Part shown: positions 52,201-61,268 of the stretch, piece by piece | How positions within the stretch are numbered: the first letter of the stretch is position 1 | Layout: the number at the start of each line of letters is the position of its first letter | Assembly (NCBI GenBank): GCA_002070215.1 | Contig: MWCV01000003.1 | Location: forward strand, 62,001 to 126,000 | Source of the DNA: Chloroflexi bacterium ADurb.Bin180 | GTDB taxonomy: Bacteria; Chloroflexota; Anaerolineae; UBA2200 | DNA length: 64,000 bases | Reading direction: 5' to 3' | The notes under the pieces: model-generated | The model's database searches: none | Seen by the model: the letters and a program-made list of their open reading frames with translations, nothing else | Told to the model about the DNA's origin: nothing | Translations under genes and position numbers: made by a program

Positions 52201-55181
52201 CGCCACTGGCCCCTCCCAGCGTCACTCCGACCGCTACGAGAACCCGTACGCCTACCGCTACGCCTTCGTCTACTGCGACCCAGACGGCGACACCTACCCA
52301 GACGGCCACGCCAACCGCGACGGCAACAGGCGGTATTCCAGTCAGCTCGCCGACGGCGACGGCCACCACCAGCACGCCAACCAGTTCGCCGACGTCGACA
52401 GCGACTCTCTCGCCGACGTTCACACCGACCAGCACCCCGCTCTATCCCTTCACGGTGATCACCTCGACCGTGGCTGATTGCATGCAGGTCGTGGCAGATG
52501 GGCGCACCGTTCAGTCGGCAGGCTCGCGTATGCTGCTGATGTGGGACGGCACACCGACGTCGGCGCGGCTGCTACTCACCTCCTGCGGCGTAGCGCCAGC
52601 AAGCCGCCACTCGGTCTATGTCAACGGCCAGCTCGCAGCCCGCATCGAATCCGATGTCTACAGCACCTGCATTTGCGGCTCCAACGGCAAGGCCGGAACC
52701 TACCCTATCGTCGACCCTGGCATTTTGCGCAGTGGCTGGAATACCATCACCGTCACCAATGACTCGGGCCTTCAGGACAGTTGGATGGCTCACAGTGCCA
52801 GGCTGGTTATCGAGGGGCCAATCCAGGGCTATGCCATCCGCGAAATCACCTACACCACGAACTGGGACAGGACCAGCAGGCATGCCCTGCTGCAAGTTCC
52901 GATCAACCTTGACCCGGCCCACCCCGTTCCGGTGCTCATCTCGGTAGGCGGAGTTGGCGAGACCAAATGGGATGCCATCTTCCGCTTTGCCGAACGTGCC
53001 AACGAACGAGGGTGGCTCCTGCTTGCCCCGGACATCCGCTGGGGCGTCGAAACGGGCGTACCGAGCACCGACTGGGACATTGAGAAAGGACGTACTGCTT
53101 CGCTGGCGGTACAGCACGATATCATCAGCGCCCTCGACTATGTGCTGGCTCAGCCTCAGTTCGGCGGAGACAGCCAGCGCGTCTACTTGAGCGGCTTCTC
53201 CGTCGGCGGGGGAATCGTGGCCACCCTCGCTGAAAAGTATCCGCATCGGATCGCCGCCGTCGTTGACTGGGCCGGACCCACCGACCTCAATGAATGGTCG
53301 CTGCAGAGGGAGGCGCTGGGCGACCGCGGAGTGAACGCGGCGTTGATCAGAGACATCGGCTGCCCCTACGGTGGCCCCGGCATGTGCCCGATTGAATGGA
53401 TCAGGCGCTCGGCGCGCTCTATGGTTCAGAACCTGATGCACGTGCCGCTGGCCATCGTTCACGGCCGCGCCGACACGCGCGTGCCTTTCGCCCAGTCGGC
53501 CGACTATGTCGAGTATATGGAGACCCTGTATCACCCGGCGGAGCACAACAAGCTGTTCGTCTGGCATGATGGCGGGCACGTGGATGAGCTGCCCGGATTC
53601 GAAGGCCTTGACTGGATGGCTCAGTTCACGCTGAATAGCCGCCCCACCAGCATCCGCATCCGCGCTGACGAGAACAAGGACTATTACTGGATTCGGTTGC
53701 AGCAGAAGGACTGGAACGGGAACTGGGCCGAAGGCTTTAGCACCGTCGACGCCAGTTATGACCTCACTTCGGGTGTGATCTCGGCCACGGTCCAGGATGG
53801 CCGTGCCTTCCGCGATGGCAACCTGCCAGTGAATGTCTCGTTCGACTTGAGGGCAATGGGTCTTGATCCGCTCGCCACGTACACGGTCGAGGATTACAAC
53901 CTGTCGATGGGTGATTTCCAGGTATACAGCGTGGCTCCAGTCGATGGCCTAGTCACGGTCTCGCTGCCCAGGGACCGCGTTAACAAAACAAATCGCCAGT
54001 TCCTGATCTACCCCTACCCCGCTCAACTACAGACGCTGACCTACCAGCAGGGCGCAAGTCCCAGCAGCGCCTACTCGGGAGGTATGGATACCTACCTATA
54101 CCTCTATCAACCAGACTCGAACTTTGGCGGGCTGAGCCCATTCAAAGTGAACAACGGCGCTACTCTGGTGAGTCTGCTCAAGTTCGACCTCATCGATCTG
54201 CCCGCAGGCGCAGTCATCAAGGCAGCGCAGCTAGAGCTCTACCTCGCTTCTGGCCAGACCGCGCCGCTGGATGTTAGTTTGTATGCCCTGCGGCGGCACT
54301 GGCTCGCTTCCGAGGCCACCTGGAACAGGGCAACGCTGAGCGAACCCTGGTCGGTGCCCGGCGCCGCTGGTGAAGGCGCCGACTATGGACCAGAGCGCAT
54401 CACCACTGGATCGGTTCAGTCCACAGGTGCCTATCTGTTCAACGTCCGTTCGCAGGTGCAGGCCTGGGCTTCCGGAGCTGCTGCCAACGAGGGCTTTGTG
54501 CTAAGCGGGCCACGCTTTGGCGGTAGCGGCAGTCTGCACTACAGCTTTGCGTCAGCGGAAACCGGCGACACGGCCCGCAGACCCAAGCTGAGCATCGTGT
54601 ACGGGCTGGCCACGCCTACGCCGAGCGTGACCAGGACTGCTACTCCAACTTCTACGCCTACCCGGACGGCGACACCGACCCCCACGACGTCGGCAGTGCC
54701 TTCTGCCACCCCCACGATCACGGCAACGCCTCCGGCCTGCCGTCTGTTGGGCAGCGTTACGCTGCAGCGTCCCGGGCAGCCCGCGCCGCACGCGAGCTGG
54801 TCGGTCTTGCTGACGGTGACAGTCGGCGGACGACGCTACGTGGTGACGACGGATACGCAGGGCATGTTCGAGATCTCCGGACTGACCCCGGGAGTCTATG
54901 ACATCCGGGTCAAGAACTCGCACACCCTGGCCAATCTGAAAACAGGCGTCACCCTGCTGCCGGGAGTGAACAACGTCGACCTGGGCACCTTGCGGGAGGG
55001 CGACTGCAATGACGACAACTGCGTCGCCATCACCGACTTTTCCATACTGGCCAATAGCTTTGCGCCGCTCTATGACCCCCGGGCCGATCTCAACGCGGAC
55101 GGGCACGTGAGCATTCTCGACTTTTCGATGCTGCGTGAGAACTTTGGCCTCTGCGGTGATCTGCCGGTAACGGGACCCTGA
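49257..55181 (+). CDS. Large secreted multidomain protein with duplicated alpha/beta-hydrolase (esterase-like) module
   Basis: The 1974-residue protein has a signal peptide (residues about 1-28). Domains in order are: DNRLRE-like 1 (about 55-248), a Thr/Pro linker, a small beta domain (from 267), hydrolase 1 (about 405-650), a beta domain (to 790), DNRLRE-like 2 (about 795-983), a longer Thr/Pro linker (985-1062), a second beta domain, hydrolase 2 (about 1200-1450), a beta domain, DNRLRE-like 3 (about 1600-1783), a Thr/Pro linker, a carboxypeptidase-regulatory-like domain and a dockerin-like end (DDNCVAITDFS, DLNADGHVSILDFS). Hydrolase 1 has S521 in GFSTGG, D603 and H639; hydrolase 2 has S1315 in GFSVGG, D1406 and H1441. 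Both could be active esterases or peptidases outside the cell, perhaps on glycans. Confidence 0.9.
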   Translation: MLRKFTPLLIVLVLATSLWLVITAGFAAQSAPPALIPPATPQSGSGRASGQAALYTVAFQAGVSPSGYNGAADAILDYFATTTNMGSHPELWTKSDGWQRSVLRFDLSQHIPAGAHVVSATLTLRVLGQSAAIATRLAAYPIVQPWTESQVTWNQAQQGVNWWGGGGCEGTSRSGTETGHADFGFSVGDVVVDVTSAAQGWVADPATNKGLLLKGEFIAGGVKYRYASSDYPSWALRPRLVVTYEGEPPLATPTPTSTPTKTPTPSVYTVITSTFGDWKWWNLDHCMKVNDVQHVSAEELMLLIYRGSPWSAKLYVKVCNTDHPHPIYLNGVVIGTAPTFSTGTCECNFPPLLGYQMSFDVPLSLLAGPPSYANFISTTNMLYTGDFFKIYNPHLVLTGDITGTSRTEFPIGTDADGSPLIGGVQLPIGYTPGVAVPVLLVVPGTKEDHVDGLNRYAADANAMGWLVASLDLRQVYAASWQHEWWMQSASLAVQADVMSLLRYLQSNYSLDSSRVYISGFSTGGGIAATVAAKYPDVFAGVLDYAGPTDYSDWYAERPDIITKLQKEFGDTPAGNFEYPRRSSRVLARNLRYVPMRLVHGTADTKVPYAQTSRLYNVAMPPYYDPVATFKQLLTHTGGHEDHVAGISETDLAFLATHTLVENPTDLNIITDEGKDYYWLGIQKSGVAPRNWRGFVEVGARFDPITSTIWLTARDGSFAEGRPLTITLDLARMGLDTGISYDIEESDPQTGEFLFTPAVFPVAGKLTLVVPRNSLGTVGRQYVIYPESGRTLYRLSLRAGEDGYAGANDTFITAYAGEGTETPHASSPTLLFAYDLRRKALLRFDVGSVPPGMVLKSARLTVNLLESRTPLQLGAFDALKSWIDTEATWQKASLAQNWSALGGDGIGTDRNAVADSTLSNVGAAGPYTFNLKPLVERWVASPGTNRGIFLIGTGTYTTSSYPLASAEHADPNKRPVLELLYMAPLAPPSVTPTATRTRTPTATPSSTATQTATPTQTATPTATATGGIPVSSPTATATTSTPTSSPTSTATLSPTFTPTSTPLYPFTVITSTVADCMQVVADGRTVQSAGSRMLLMWDGTPTSARLLLTSCGVAPASRHSVYVNGQLAARIESDVYSTCICGSNGKAGTYPIVDPGILRSGWNTITVTNDSGLQDSWMAHSARLVIEGPIQGYAIREITYTTNWDRTSRHALLQVPINLDPAHPVPVLISVGGVGETKWDAIFRFAERANERGWLLLAPDIRWGVETGVPSTDWDIEKGRTASLAVQHDIISALDYVLAQPQFGGDSQRVYLSGFSVGGGIVATLAEKYPHRIAAVVDWAGPTDLNEWSLQREALGDRGVNAALIRDIGCPYGGPGMCPIEWIRRSARSMVQNLMHVPLAIVHGRADTRVPFAQSADYVEYMETLYHPAEHNKLFVWHDGGHVDELPGFEGLDWMAQFTLNSRPTSIRIRADENKDYYWIRLQQKDWNGNWAEGFSTVDASYDLTSGVISATVQDGRAFRDGNLPVNVSFDLRAMGLDPLATYTVEDYNLSMGDFQVYSVAPVDGLVTVSLPRDRVNKTNRQFLIYPYPAQLQTLTYQQGASPSSAYSGGMDTYLYLYQPDSNFGGLSPFKVNNGATLVSLLKFDLIDLPAGAVIKAAQLELYLASGQTAPLDVSLYALRRHWLASEATWNRATLSEPWSVPGAAGEGADYGPERITTGSVQSTGAYLFNVRSQVQAWASGAAANEGFVLSGPRFGGSGSLHYSFASAETGDTARRPKLSIVYGLATPTPSVTRTATPTSTPTRTATPTPTTSAVPSATPTITATPPACRLLGSVTLQRPGQPAPHASWSVLLTVTVGGRRYVVTTDTQGMFEISGLTPGVYDIRVKNSHTLANLKTGVTLLPGVNNVDLGTLREGDCNDDNCVAITDFSILANSFAPLYDPRADLNADGHVSILDFSMLRENFGLCGDLPVTGP
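50057..53995 (+). repeat. Internal gene duplication of beta/hydrolase/beta module (~800 codons apart)
   Basis: The segment from YTVITSTFGD (about residue 267) to QYVIYPESG (about 788) recurs from FTVITSTVAD (about 1064) to QFLIYPYP (about 1588). Matching landmarks include YISGFSTGGG/YLSGFSVGGG, YAGPTDYSDW/WAGPTDLNEW, LVHGTADTKVPYAQ/IVHGRADTRVPFAQ, TGGHEDH/DGGHVDE, and ENKDYYW in the trailing domain. The equivalent Ser, Asp and His lie 794-803 residues apart. Divergence is high, so the duplication is old. Confidence 0.85.
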
Positions 55182-55208
55182 GATGACTCTGAACGGGTGC
55201 AGTCAAGG

Positions 55209-56705
55209 ATGAAGGTTACTCTGGTCTATCCCGACGTGGGGGGCGTGGAGCACTATGGTGCCCGCAAGTTCTACCACGGTCTGGGCTACCTGTCGAGCGT
55301 GCTCAAGAAGGCAGGGCACAGCACCTCGTTGTTGTACCTGCAGAGCGAGCCCTCGCGGGAGGAGCTGCTTCAGCAAGTGCGCGCGCGCGGTGCCGATATC
55401 GTGGCTTTCACCGCCACCACCCACCAGTTCCCTTACGTGGCGGACTGCGCCCAATGGATCAAGCAGGATCTGCCCACGGTCCACACGATTGTGGGCGGCA
55501 CTCACGCCACGCTGGCGCCGGACGAGGTCTGTTCGACTCGGGGTATCGACGCGGTATGCGTGGGTGAGGGCGAGTACGCGCTCCTGGAATATGTGGATGC
55601 CGTGGAATCCGGGCGTGACCCAACCGGCATTCGCAACTTCTGGTTCCCCAACGCACAGTGCTCTGCGGACAGCACAGGATTGGTCCGCAATCCCCTGCGG
55701 CCTTTGATCGAGAACCTCGACGAGCTGCCGCACCCTGACCGCGACCTGTTCGACTATGAGCAGATCCTGGCCAGGAACGACGGCTGGGTCGACCTGATGG
55801 CCGGACGGGGATGCCCCTACGGCTGCTCCTACTGCTGCAATCCCGGCCTGAGGGAACGGCTCAAGGGTCTGGGCAAGTACGTGCGCTTTCGCAGCGTCGC
55901 CAATGTTCTGGACGAAGTCCGGCAGCTTGCTCGGCGGTACGCCGTCAAGACACTCAACTTTCAGGACGACGTCTTTACCCTCGACCGCGCGTGGACGATT
56001 GCCTTCTGTCAGGCCTACGCGGCCGAGTTCAAGTTCCCCTTCTGGATCAACACCCGCGTCGAGCGCATCGATGACGAGGAGATGGTCGTCGCGCTCGCTA
56101 GAGCCGGCTGCCGGGGGGTACGCATCGGAGTAGAGTCGGGCAACGAAGAGCTCCGCGCCAATATCCTGAAGAGGCGCATGTCGAACGACGAAATCCGCCG
56201 TGCATTTCGCCTGGCAGACAAGCATGGCCTGGATGTCTATACCTGCAACATGCTGGGCATTCCCGGCGAGACCGCGGCAATGATCGAGGAGACCATCGCC
56301 CTGAATCGTGAGCTCAAGCCGGCGGACCTCCAGTTCTCGGTCTTTTACCCTTACCCGATGACCGAGTTGCACGATGTGTGTGTCCGTGACCACCTCATCG
56401 CGGAGGGTCAGAACCTGTCCAGCTACTATGAAAGAAAGAGCATTCTGCGGCTGCCCACCCTCACCCAGCGAGAGCTCGAGCGGGAATACGACCGCTTTCA
56501 GGAGCTCAAGCTGGAATTGCGCATGAGGAGGGAAAACCCCGCTCGCTACCGCCTGTTCCTGGTACTGCGGTGGCTGCTTGGCGGTAATTCAGCCAGGGCT
56601 CGCTCGGTTCTGCGCAAGCTGGGTCAGTTGCGCCGCGCTCTGTTCCGCGCGCCCAACGAACAACGTACCGCCGTCGAACCACGCGCCGACCAGGTGAAGC
56701 CATGA
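55209..56705 (+). CDS. B12-binding-domain radical SAM protein
   Basis: I choose ATG 55209 because MKVTLVYPDVGG is the usual family start; GTG 55197 is an in-frame alternative and neither has a strong ribosome site. The 498-residue protein has a cobalamin-binding-like domain (VGGTHATLAPDEV, VGEGEYALLE) and the radical SAM cysteines C202, C206 and C209 in GCPYGCSYC. GVRIGVESGNEELRANILKRR and CNMLGIPGETAAMIEETI follow. The layout resembles methyltransferases and cyclases that act on lipids and rings. It overlaps the next methyltransferase gene by four bases. Confidence 0.88.
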   Translation: MKVTLVYPDVGGVEHYGARKFYHGLGYLSSVLKKAGHSTSLLYLQSEPSREELLQQVRARGADIVAFTATTHQFPYVADCAQWIKQDLPTVHTIVGGTHATLAPDEVCSTRGIDAVCVGEGEYALLEYVDAVESGRDPTGIRNFWFPNAQCSADSTGLVRNPLRPLIENLDELPHPDRDLFDYEQILARNDGWVDLMAGRGCPYGCSYCCNPGLRERLKGLGKYVRFRSVANVLDEVRQLARRYAVKTLNFQDDVFTLDRAWTIAFCQAYAAEFKFPFWINTRVERIDDEEMVVALARAGCRGVRIGVESGNEELRANILKRRMSNDEIRRAFRLADKHGLDVYTCNMLGIPGETAAMIEETIALNRELKPADLQFSVFYPYPMTELHDVCVRDHLIAEGQNLSSYYERKSILRLPTLTQRELEREYDRFQELKLELRMRRENPARYRLFLVLRWLLGGNSARARSVLRKLGQLRRALFRAPNEQRTAVEPRADQVKP

Positions 56706-57427
56706 ACCTGACCCAGTTCTACGATGACTACTGGCGCCAGACCGACGACACTTTTGACCTCGAGCGCCTCGACCTGATCGCCAGGCGCATCCAGCAGGGC
56801 GAACGAGTCCTGGAAATCGATTGCGGCCCCGGTGTACTGGCCAGCCTCATGCGCGAACGCGGTGCGGATGTTTTGGCCACGGACCTTTCTCTCGTAGCGG
56901 TCGAACGGGCTCGCGCCAAGGGAATCACGGCGCAGCAGGTCGATCTGGATACCGAGCCCCTGCCTTATCCTAATGGCACTTTCGACACCGTGGTGTCGAA
57001 CTCGATGATGGAGCACCGCTTCTTCCCCGAGCGGACGCTGGATGAGGCAGTGCGGGTTCTGCGCAGCGGGGGGCGGTTCATCGCCTGCCTGCCGAATATG
57101 GCGCACTGGATCTGCCGCTGGTGGCTGCTCACGGGCCGCTTTCCTTACGTGAAGAACTCGCCCACCGATCTGTTGCACCTGCGGTTCTTTACCGTGGCCG
57201 AGGCCCGAGCTTTGTGCCGCACCAGGGGCCTGCGCGTGATCGAGCTGGACGGCAGCGCCAGCCTCTGGGCGAAAGAGTTCTACCCGCCGCTCATACGTTC
57301 GCGACGGCTGCGACGCACCTATACCTGGCTCGCTCATCAGTGGCCTTCGCTTTTCGCCAGGGACTTTGTGATCGTTTGCCAGAAGCCGCTTTCATCCACG
57401 GCCAACACAGAGGAGAAGCAGGCGTGA
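56702..57427 (+). CDS. Class I SAM-dependent methyltransferase
   Basis: The ATG overlaps the radical SAM stop (ATGA). The 241-residue protein has VLEIDCGPGVLASLM, where the usual G of LDxGCG reads D (EIDCGPG), then VLATDLSLVAVERA and FDTVVSNSMMEHRFFPE. The rest is compatible with a UbiE/small-molecule methyltransferase. Coupling to the radical SAM gene suggests they act on one substrate. GTGA overlap couples it to the flippase gene. Confidence 0.86.
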   Translation: MNLTQFYDDYWRQTDDTFDLERLDLIARRIQQGERVLEIDCGPGVLASLMRERGADVLATDLSLVAVERARAKGITAQQVDLDTEPLPYPNGTFDTVVSNSMMEHRFFPERTLDEAVRVLRSGGRFIACLPNMAHWICRWWLLTGRFPYVKNSPTDLLHLRFFTVAEARALCRTRGLRVIELDGSASLWAKEFYPPLIRSRRLRRTYTWLAHQWPSLFARDFVIVCQKPLSSTANTEEKQA

Positions 57428-58899
57428 CGCTGCGCAAACGGGCTACGGCCGGGGTATTCTGGGTAGGCATATCAACGGCGGTCAACACGGTGTTCCGCAT
57501 GCTGATCCGCTACGTGCTGGTCAGGATGCTGCTGCCGGCCGAGTTTGGCTTGGTGGCGATGGCTTCGATGGCCATCGATTTCTTGCAGATGTTCCGTGAA
57601 CTCGGCTTTGCCTCCGCCCTGATCTACCGCAAAGGTGATGTGCGCAAGGCGGCAGACACCATGTTCATCTCGGTCATGGTCATTGCCGTGGTGTTGTTCG
57701 GCCTGGCCAATCTAACAGCGCCATTGGTGGCGGTGTTTTTCCGCGCACCAGAGTTGACCACCGTGCTACGCGTGCTGTCGCTGAACATCCTCATCTCCGC
57801 ATTCGGGCAGGTGCAGTTCTCGCTGCTGGCCAAGGAGCTCGCCTTCCGCGCCAAGTTGCTGCCGGATCTGGTTCCGACAATTGTCTACGGCGTAACCGCC
57901 GTGGCTCTGGCACTGCTGCGTTTCGGCGTATGGAGTCTGGTCATCGCATCCCTGGTAGACGCCATCCTCACCTCGCTCCTGTCATGGATCGTAGTGCCGT
58001 GGTGGAAACCGCACCTGCGTTTTGACAAACAGGAAGCGAAAGAGCTCTTTGACTACGGTAAGCACATTATGGGCAGCAGCCTGTTGGTCTACGCCATCAC
58101 CAACCTCGACAACTTTTTTGTCGGTCGTGTTCTGGGTGAAGAGGCACTCGGTCTGTACAAGGGCGCTTTCGACCAGGCCAATCTGCCCGCAACGCAGATC
58201 TCCAGAATCATCGGCCAGGTCCTCTTCCCGGCCTACTCCAAGCTGCAGGATGACCTGGAGGCGATGAAGCGTGCCTTCTTCCGAACCCTGCACTATGTCG
58301 CCCTTATCGTCACCCCGGTAACGTTTGGCATGATCGCCTTCGCCTCGCCTTTTGTCATCACCCTGTATGGCCTGAACTGGGCTCCGGCAGTCGTACCGCT
58401 GCAGATCCTCAGCGTCTATGGTCTGCTGCGCGCCCTGGCGGTGAACATGGGGAGCGTTTTCCGGGCCGGCGGAAAACCGCACTGGCTGACCTACATTGCC
58501 GTGTTCCGGCTGGCCTTGATGGGTATTTTCCTCTATCCGGCAACACGCTATTTCGGCCTGGTTGGCGTAAGCACCCTCTCGACCCTGATCTCGATCGGCG
58601 ACTTTGCCATCTCGGCAGCACTGACCAACCAGGTGATTCACGGCCGGCTGGCCGACTATGCACATGCCTTGTGGGAGCCGCTGGTGTTTTCGGCAGTTGG
58701 CGCCCTGGCCGCCTGGTGGCTTTTCAGTCGCCTGGCTGGACCTCACGACTTTATCGCCCTGGTCATTGCCGCCACCGTGCTGGTCCTCGTCTACAGTACC
58801 CTCGCACTGGCTCTGGACTCTGAACTGCGCCGCCTGATTGCCGGCCTGCTCGTCGATGCGGACGAAATACGCCGGAGACTGAACGGGAGCAGTAGCTAG
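57424..58899 (+). CDS. Wzx-type oligosaccharide flippase (MOP superfamily)
   Basis: GTG 57424 overlaps the previous TGA and follows GAGGAGAA; the longer upstream frame lies within the methyltransferase gene. The 491-residue protein has about 12-14 helices and the opening KRATAGVFWVGISTAVNT, typical of polysaccharide-synthesis flippases. LPAEFGLVAMASMAIDF and LGFASALIYRKG follow, then GSSLLVYAITNLDNFFVGRVLG. It moves lipid-linked oligosaccharide units to the outer face for polymerisation. With the Wzz-like gene and the partial polymerase-like gene downstream it completes a Wzx/Wzy-type export set. Confidence 0.9.
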   Translation: MTLRKRATAGVFWVGISTAVNTVFRMLIRYVLVRMLLPAEFGLVAMASMAIDFLQMFRELGFASALIYRKGDVRKAADTMFISVMVIAVVLFGLANLTAPLVAVFFRAPELTTVLRVLSLNILISAFGQVQFSLLAKELAFRAKLLPDLVPTIVYGVTAVALALLRFGVWSLVIASLVDAILTSLLSWIVVPWWKPHLRFDKQEAKELFDYGKHIMGSSLLVYAITNLDNFFVGRVLGEEALGLYKGAFDQANLPATQISRIIGQVLFPAYSKLQDDLEAMKRAFFRTLHYVALIVTPVTFGMIAFASPFVITLYGLNWAPAVVPLQILSVYGLLRALAVNMGSVFRAGGKPHWLTYIAVFRLALMGIFLYPATRYFGLVGVSTLSTLISIGDFAISAALTNQVIHGRLADYAHALWEPLVFSAVGALAAWWLFSRLAGPHDFIALVIAATVLVLVYSTLALALDSELRRLIAGLLVDADEIRRRLNGSSS

Positions 58900-58900
58900 A

Positions 58901-60016
58901 ATGAACGCGGCCGACGCGCCCACAACATTGGCCCAGGGCGAGCCTGTCAGCAGGGGCGGCTATGAGGTGGTGCAAGTGTCGCGCGTGCGGCTGAACCCCT
59001 ATGTCCGGCTGCTGCAGGCTGCACTCATCGAAGCTAGCGTTGCCTGTTCCACCATCGAGCGCCTGACACCGCGCACGCTCCCGGAGCGAACAGGCCGAAC
59101 TATGCTCCTGCACCTGCACTGGCTCGAGCTGCAGTACTCCGCACCCACCTGGGCACGCTCTCTGCGCCGACTGGTAGGACTCACGGTTGCACTAACTCAA
59201 GCGAGGCAGCGAGGCGCGAGGCTGGTCTATACCGTTCACAACCTGAACCCCCACGAGGAACAACACCGGGCTCTCTCGACCATTGCCAGCCGTATGGTGA
59301 CAGGCCAGGCCGATGCCTTGCACGTTCACGACGAGACGGCAGCGGCGAAGGTAGCACAACTGACTGGCAGCAACGCCAGGATCCACGTCATACCGCACGG
59401 CAGCTACATTGGTGCCTATCCCAACTTGTGCACGAGCGACGAGGCGCGCTCGCGGCTGAACCTGCCACCCGACGCCTACGTTTTCCTGTACCTGGGCCAG
59501 ATACGCTCCTATAAGGGTATTGAGGATCTGATCACGGCGTTCCACAGCCTCCCGGCGGGCAATCAGGCACTGCTGCTGGCCGGCAACGTACACGACGCCG
59601 ATTACGGTCGGCAAGTGGCCGCCGCGGTGTCCGGGTCGGACAGGATTCGCACGCACCTGGGCTATGTCGACGATGCGGACGTGCAATACTACCTGAACGC
59701 CAGTGACATCTGTGTGCTGCCCTACCGGGATGTGACCACATCCGGGGCAGCCATTCTCGCTTTCTCTTTTGGCCGGCCCATTATTGCTCCTGCCATCGGG
59801 ACATTCCTTGAATTGGCCCGGGGCGGCCGCGGGATCACCTACGACCCCTCAACAGCCGACGGTCTGAAATGCGCACTGGCTGGCGCACAGTCGGGCCAAA
59901 TGCCTGTTTCCGGCGAGCAGGCCCTGCACTGGGCGGAGGACCATCGCTGGAGTCATCTGGTGCCGAGTTTTGTCCGCATGTACCAGTCTGCACTGGGACA
60001 GGGACGGGAAGCATGA
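58901..60016 (+). CDS. GT4 family glycosyltransferase
   Basis: The 371-residue protein starts one base after the flippase stop. It has a GT-B layout: an N-terminal acceptor domain (LHLHWLELQYSAP, RLVYTVHNLNPHE), then IHVIPHGSYIG and the C-terminal donor domain with FLYLGQIRSYKGIEDLI, and LPYRDVTTSGAAILAFSFGRPIIAP with a nucleotide-sugar binding pattern. Soluble or membrane-associated, it adds a sugar to the lipid-linked chain in the cytoplasm. The last bases overlap the next ATG. Confidence 0.88.
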   Translation: MNAADAPTTLAQGEPVSRGGYEVVQVSRVRLNPYVRLLQAALIEASVACSTIERLTPRTLPERTGRTMLLHLHWLELQYSAPTWARSLRRLVGLTVALTQARQRGARLVYTVHNLNPHEEQHRALSTIASRMVTGQADALHVHDETAAAKVAQLTGSNARIHVIPHGSYIGAYPNLCTSDEARSRLNLPPDAYVFLYLGQIRSYKGIEDLITAFHSLPAGNQALLLAGNVHDADYGRQVAAAVSGSDRIRTHLGYVDDADVQYYLNASDICVLPYRDVTTSGAAILAFSFGRPIIAPAIGTFLELARGGRGITYDPSTADGLKCALAGAQSGQMPVSGEQALHWAEDHRWSHLVPSFVRMYQSALGQGREA

Positions 60017-61254
60017 TCGAAGGTCACGACATCCTGTGCTTCGCCCCAGGACCATGGGATGATATCTGGCGCAACCGCCACCAGCTTATGAGCCGGCTGG
60101 CGCGGGCTAACCAGGTGCTGTACGTCGAACCCTGGCCAGAGCTGCGCCCGACGCTGCGCCGCCTGCGTCACGGCCAAGTGGGGCTTGGCGACCTGAAGCC
60201 GCCTCGCCTGCGACGAATCAGCGCTGGGCTCTCAGTGTTCAGACCGGCCACCTGGGCGCCCCGTGCGACCCGTGTGCCGGTGCGAGCCGTGACCGATGCC
60301 GTCTTTATGGCCTCGCTGCGCCGAGCCATCCATGCACTTGATCTCCAGAGGCCCATTCTGTGGCTCTTTCTCCCGGAGATGGACATTTTCGTCGGCCGTT
60401 TTGGCGAAAAGCTGGTTATCTACCACATTGTGGACGAGTACTCCGGGTACACTGGCATCAGCGCCGGCTGGCGGCCAACGCTGCAACGGGCAGAAGAGCG
60501 CCTGGCGAGCCGGGCGGACCTGGTTGTGGTGACGTCCCCGGAACTCCTGCAACGCAAGAAGGGTCTGAACCCCAACACTGTGTTGGTCCCCAATGCGGTC
60601 GATTACGAGGCTTTTGCCGGCGCGTGTGGCTCGGGGCAACCTGCTCCGAGAGAACTGGCGGACTGTCCGCGGCCCGTCGCCGGCTACGTTGGTGCCATCA
60701 ACGACAAGCTGGACCTGCCCCTGCTGGCACGTACCGCCGCAGAGGCCAGTCGCTGGACTCTGGTGCTGGTCGGTCCGGTCATCGTTGAGAGCCCGGATGG
60801 CCAGCAGGCGCTTGACCAGCTGCGCTCCTTGCCCAACGTCAAGTTCGTAGATGCCCGGCCGGTCGAGGACGTGCCACGGTACGTCGCCGCGTGCGATGTG
60901 TGCCTTCTGCCATACCGCATCATCGAGTGGACGAAGCACATCGACTCGCTCAAACTGTACGAATATCTGGCCTGTGCTAAACCGGTAGTGGCGACGGACG
61001 TGCCGGCGGCGCGGCGCGCCGGCGATGTCGTGGAGATAGCGCCGCCAGCGGAGACTCTCACCGCGACAATGGAGCACGCACTGAGCAGCGACAACCCGGA
61101 CGTGCGGGCGAGGCGGCGCATCATCGCCAGTCAGAACACGTGGGGTATTCGGGTGGAGCAACTGTCCGCGGCAATCGAGAGCACGTTGAGAACCAGGTTG
61201 GAGCCGGCCCGAGAGCACTCGCCTGGTGCGGCGAATCCGGCGGCGGTGAAGTAG
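60013..61254 (+). CDS. GT4-like glycosyltransferase
   Basis: ATG 60013 overlaps the previous stop by four bases; the longer upstream frame is a shadow. The 413-residue protein has a GT-B fold with the donor region VAGYVGAINDKLDLPLLA, NVKFVDARPVEDVPRYVAACDV and HIDSLKLYEYLACAKPVVATD. The N-terminal FAPGPWDDIWRNRHQLMSRL resembles TuaH-type transferases of teichuronic acid and exopolysaccharide loci. It probably extends the chain. The sugar is unknown. Confidence 0.87.
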   Translation: MIEGHDILCFAPGPWDDIWRNRHQLMSRLARANQVLYVEPWPELRPTLRRLRHGQVGLGDLKPPRLRRISAGLSVFRPATWAPRATRVPVRAVTDAVFMASLRRAIHALDLQRPILWLFLPEMDIFVGRFGEKLVIYHIVDEYSGYTGISAGWRPTLQRAEERLASRADLVVVTSPELLQRKKGLNPNTVLVPNAVDYEAFAGACGSGQPAPRELADCPRPVAGYVGAINDKLDLPLLARTAAEASRWTLVLVGPVIVESPDGQQALDQLRSLPNVKFVDARPVEDVPRYVAACDVCLLPYRIIEWTKHIDSLKLYEYLACAKPVVATDVPAARRAGDVVEIAPPAETLTATMEHALSSDNPDVRARRRIIASQNTWGIRVEQLSAAIESTLRTRLEPAREHSPGAANPAAVK

Positions 61255-61268
61255 GAAGGAGAGACACA

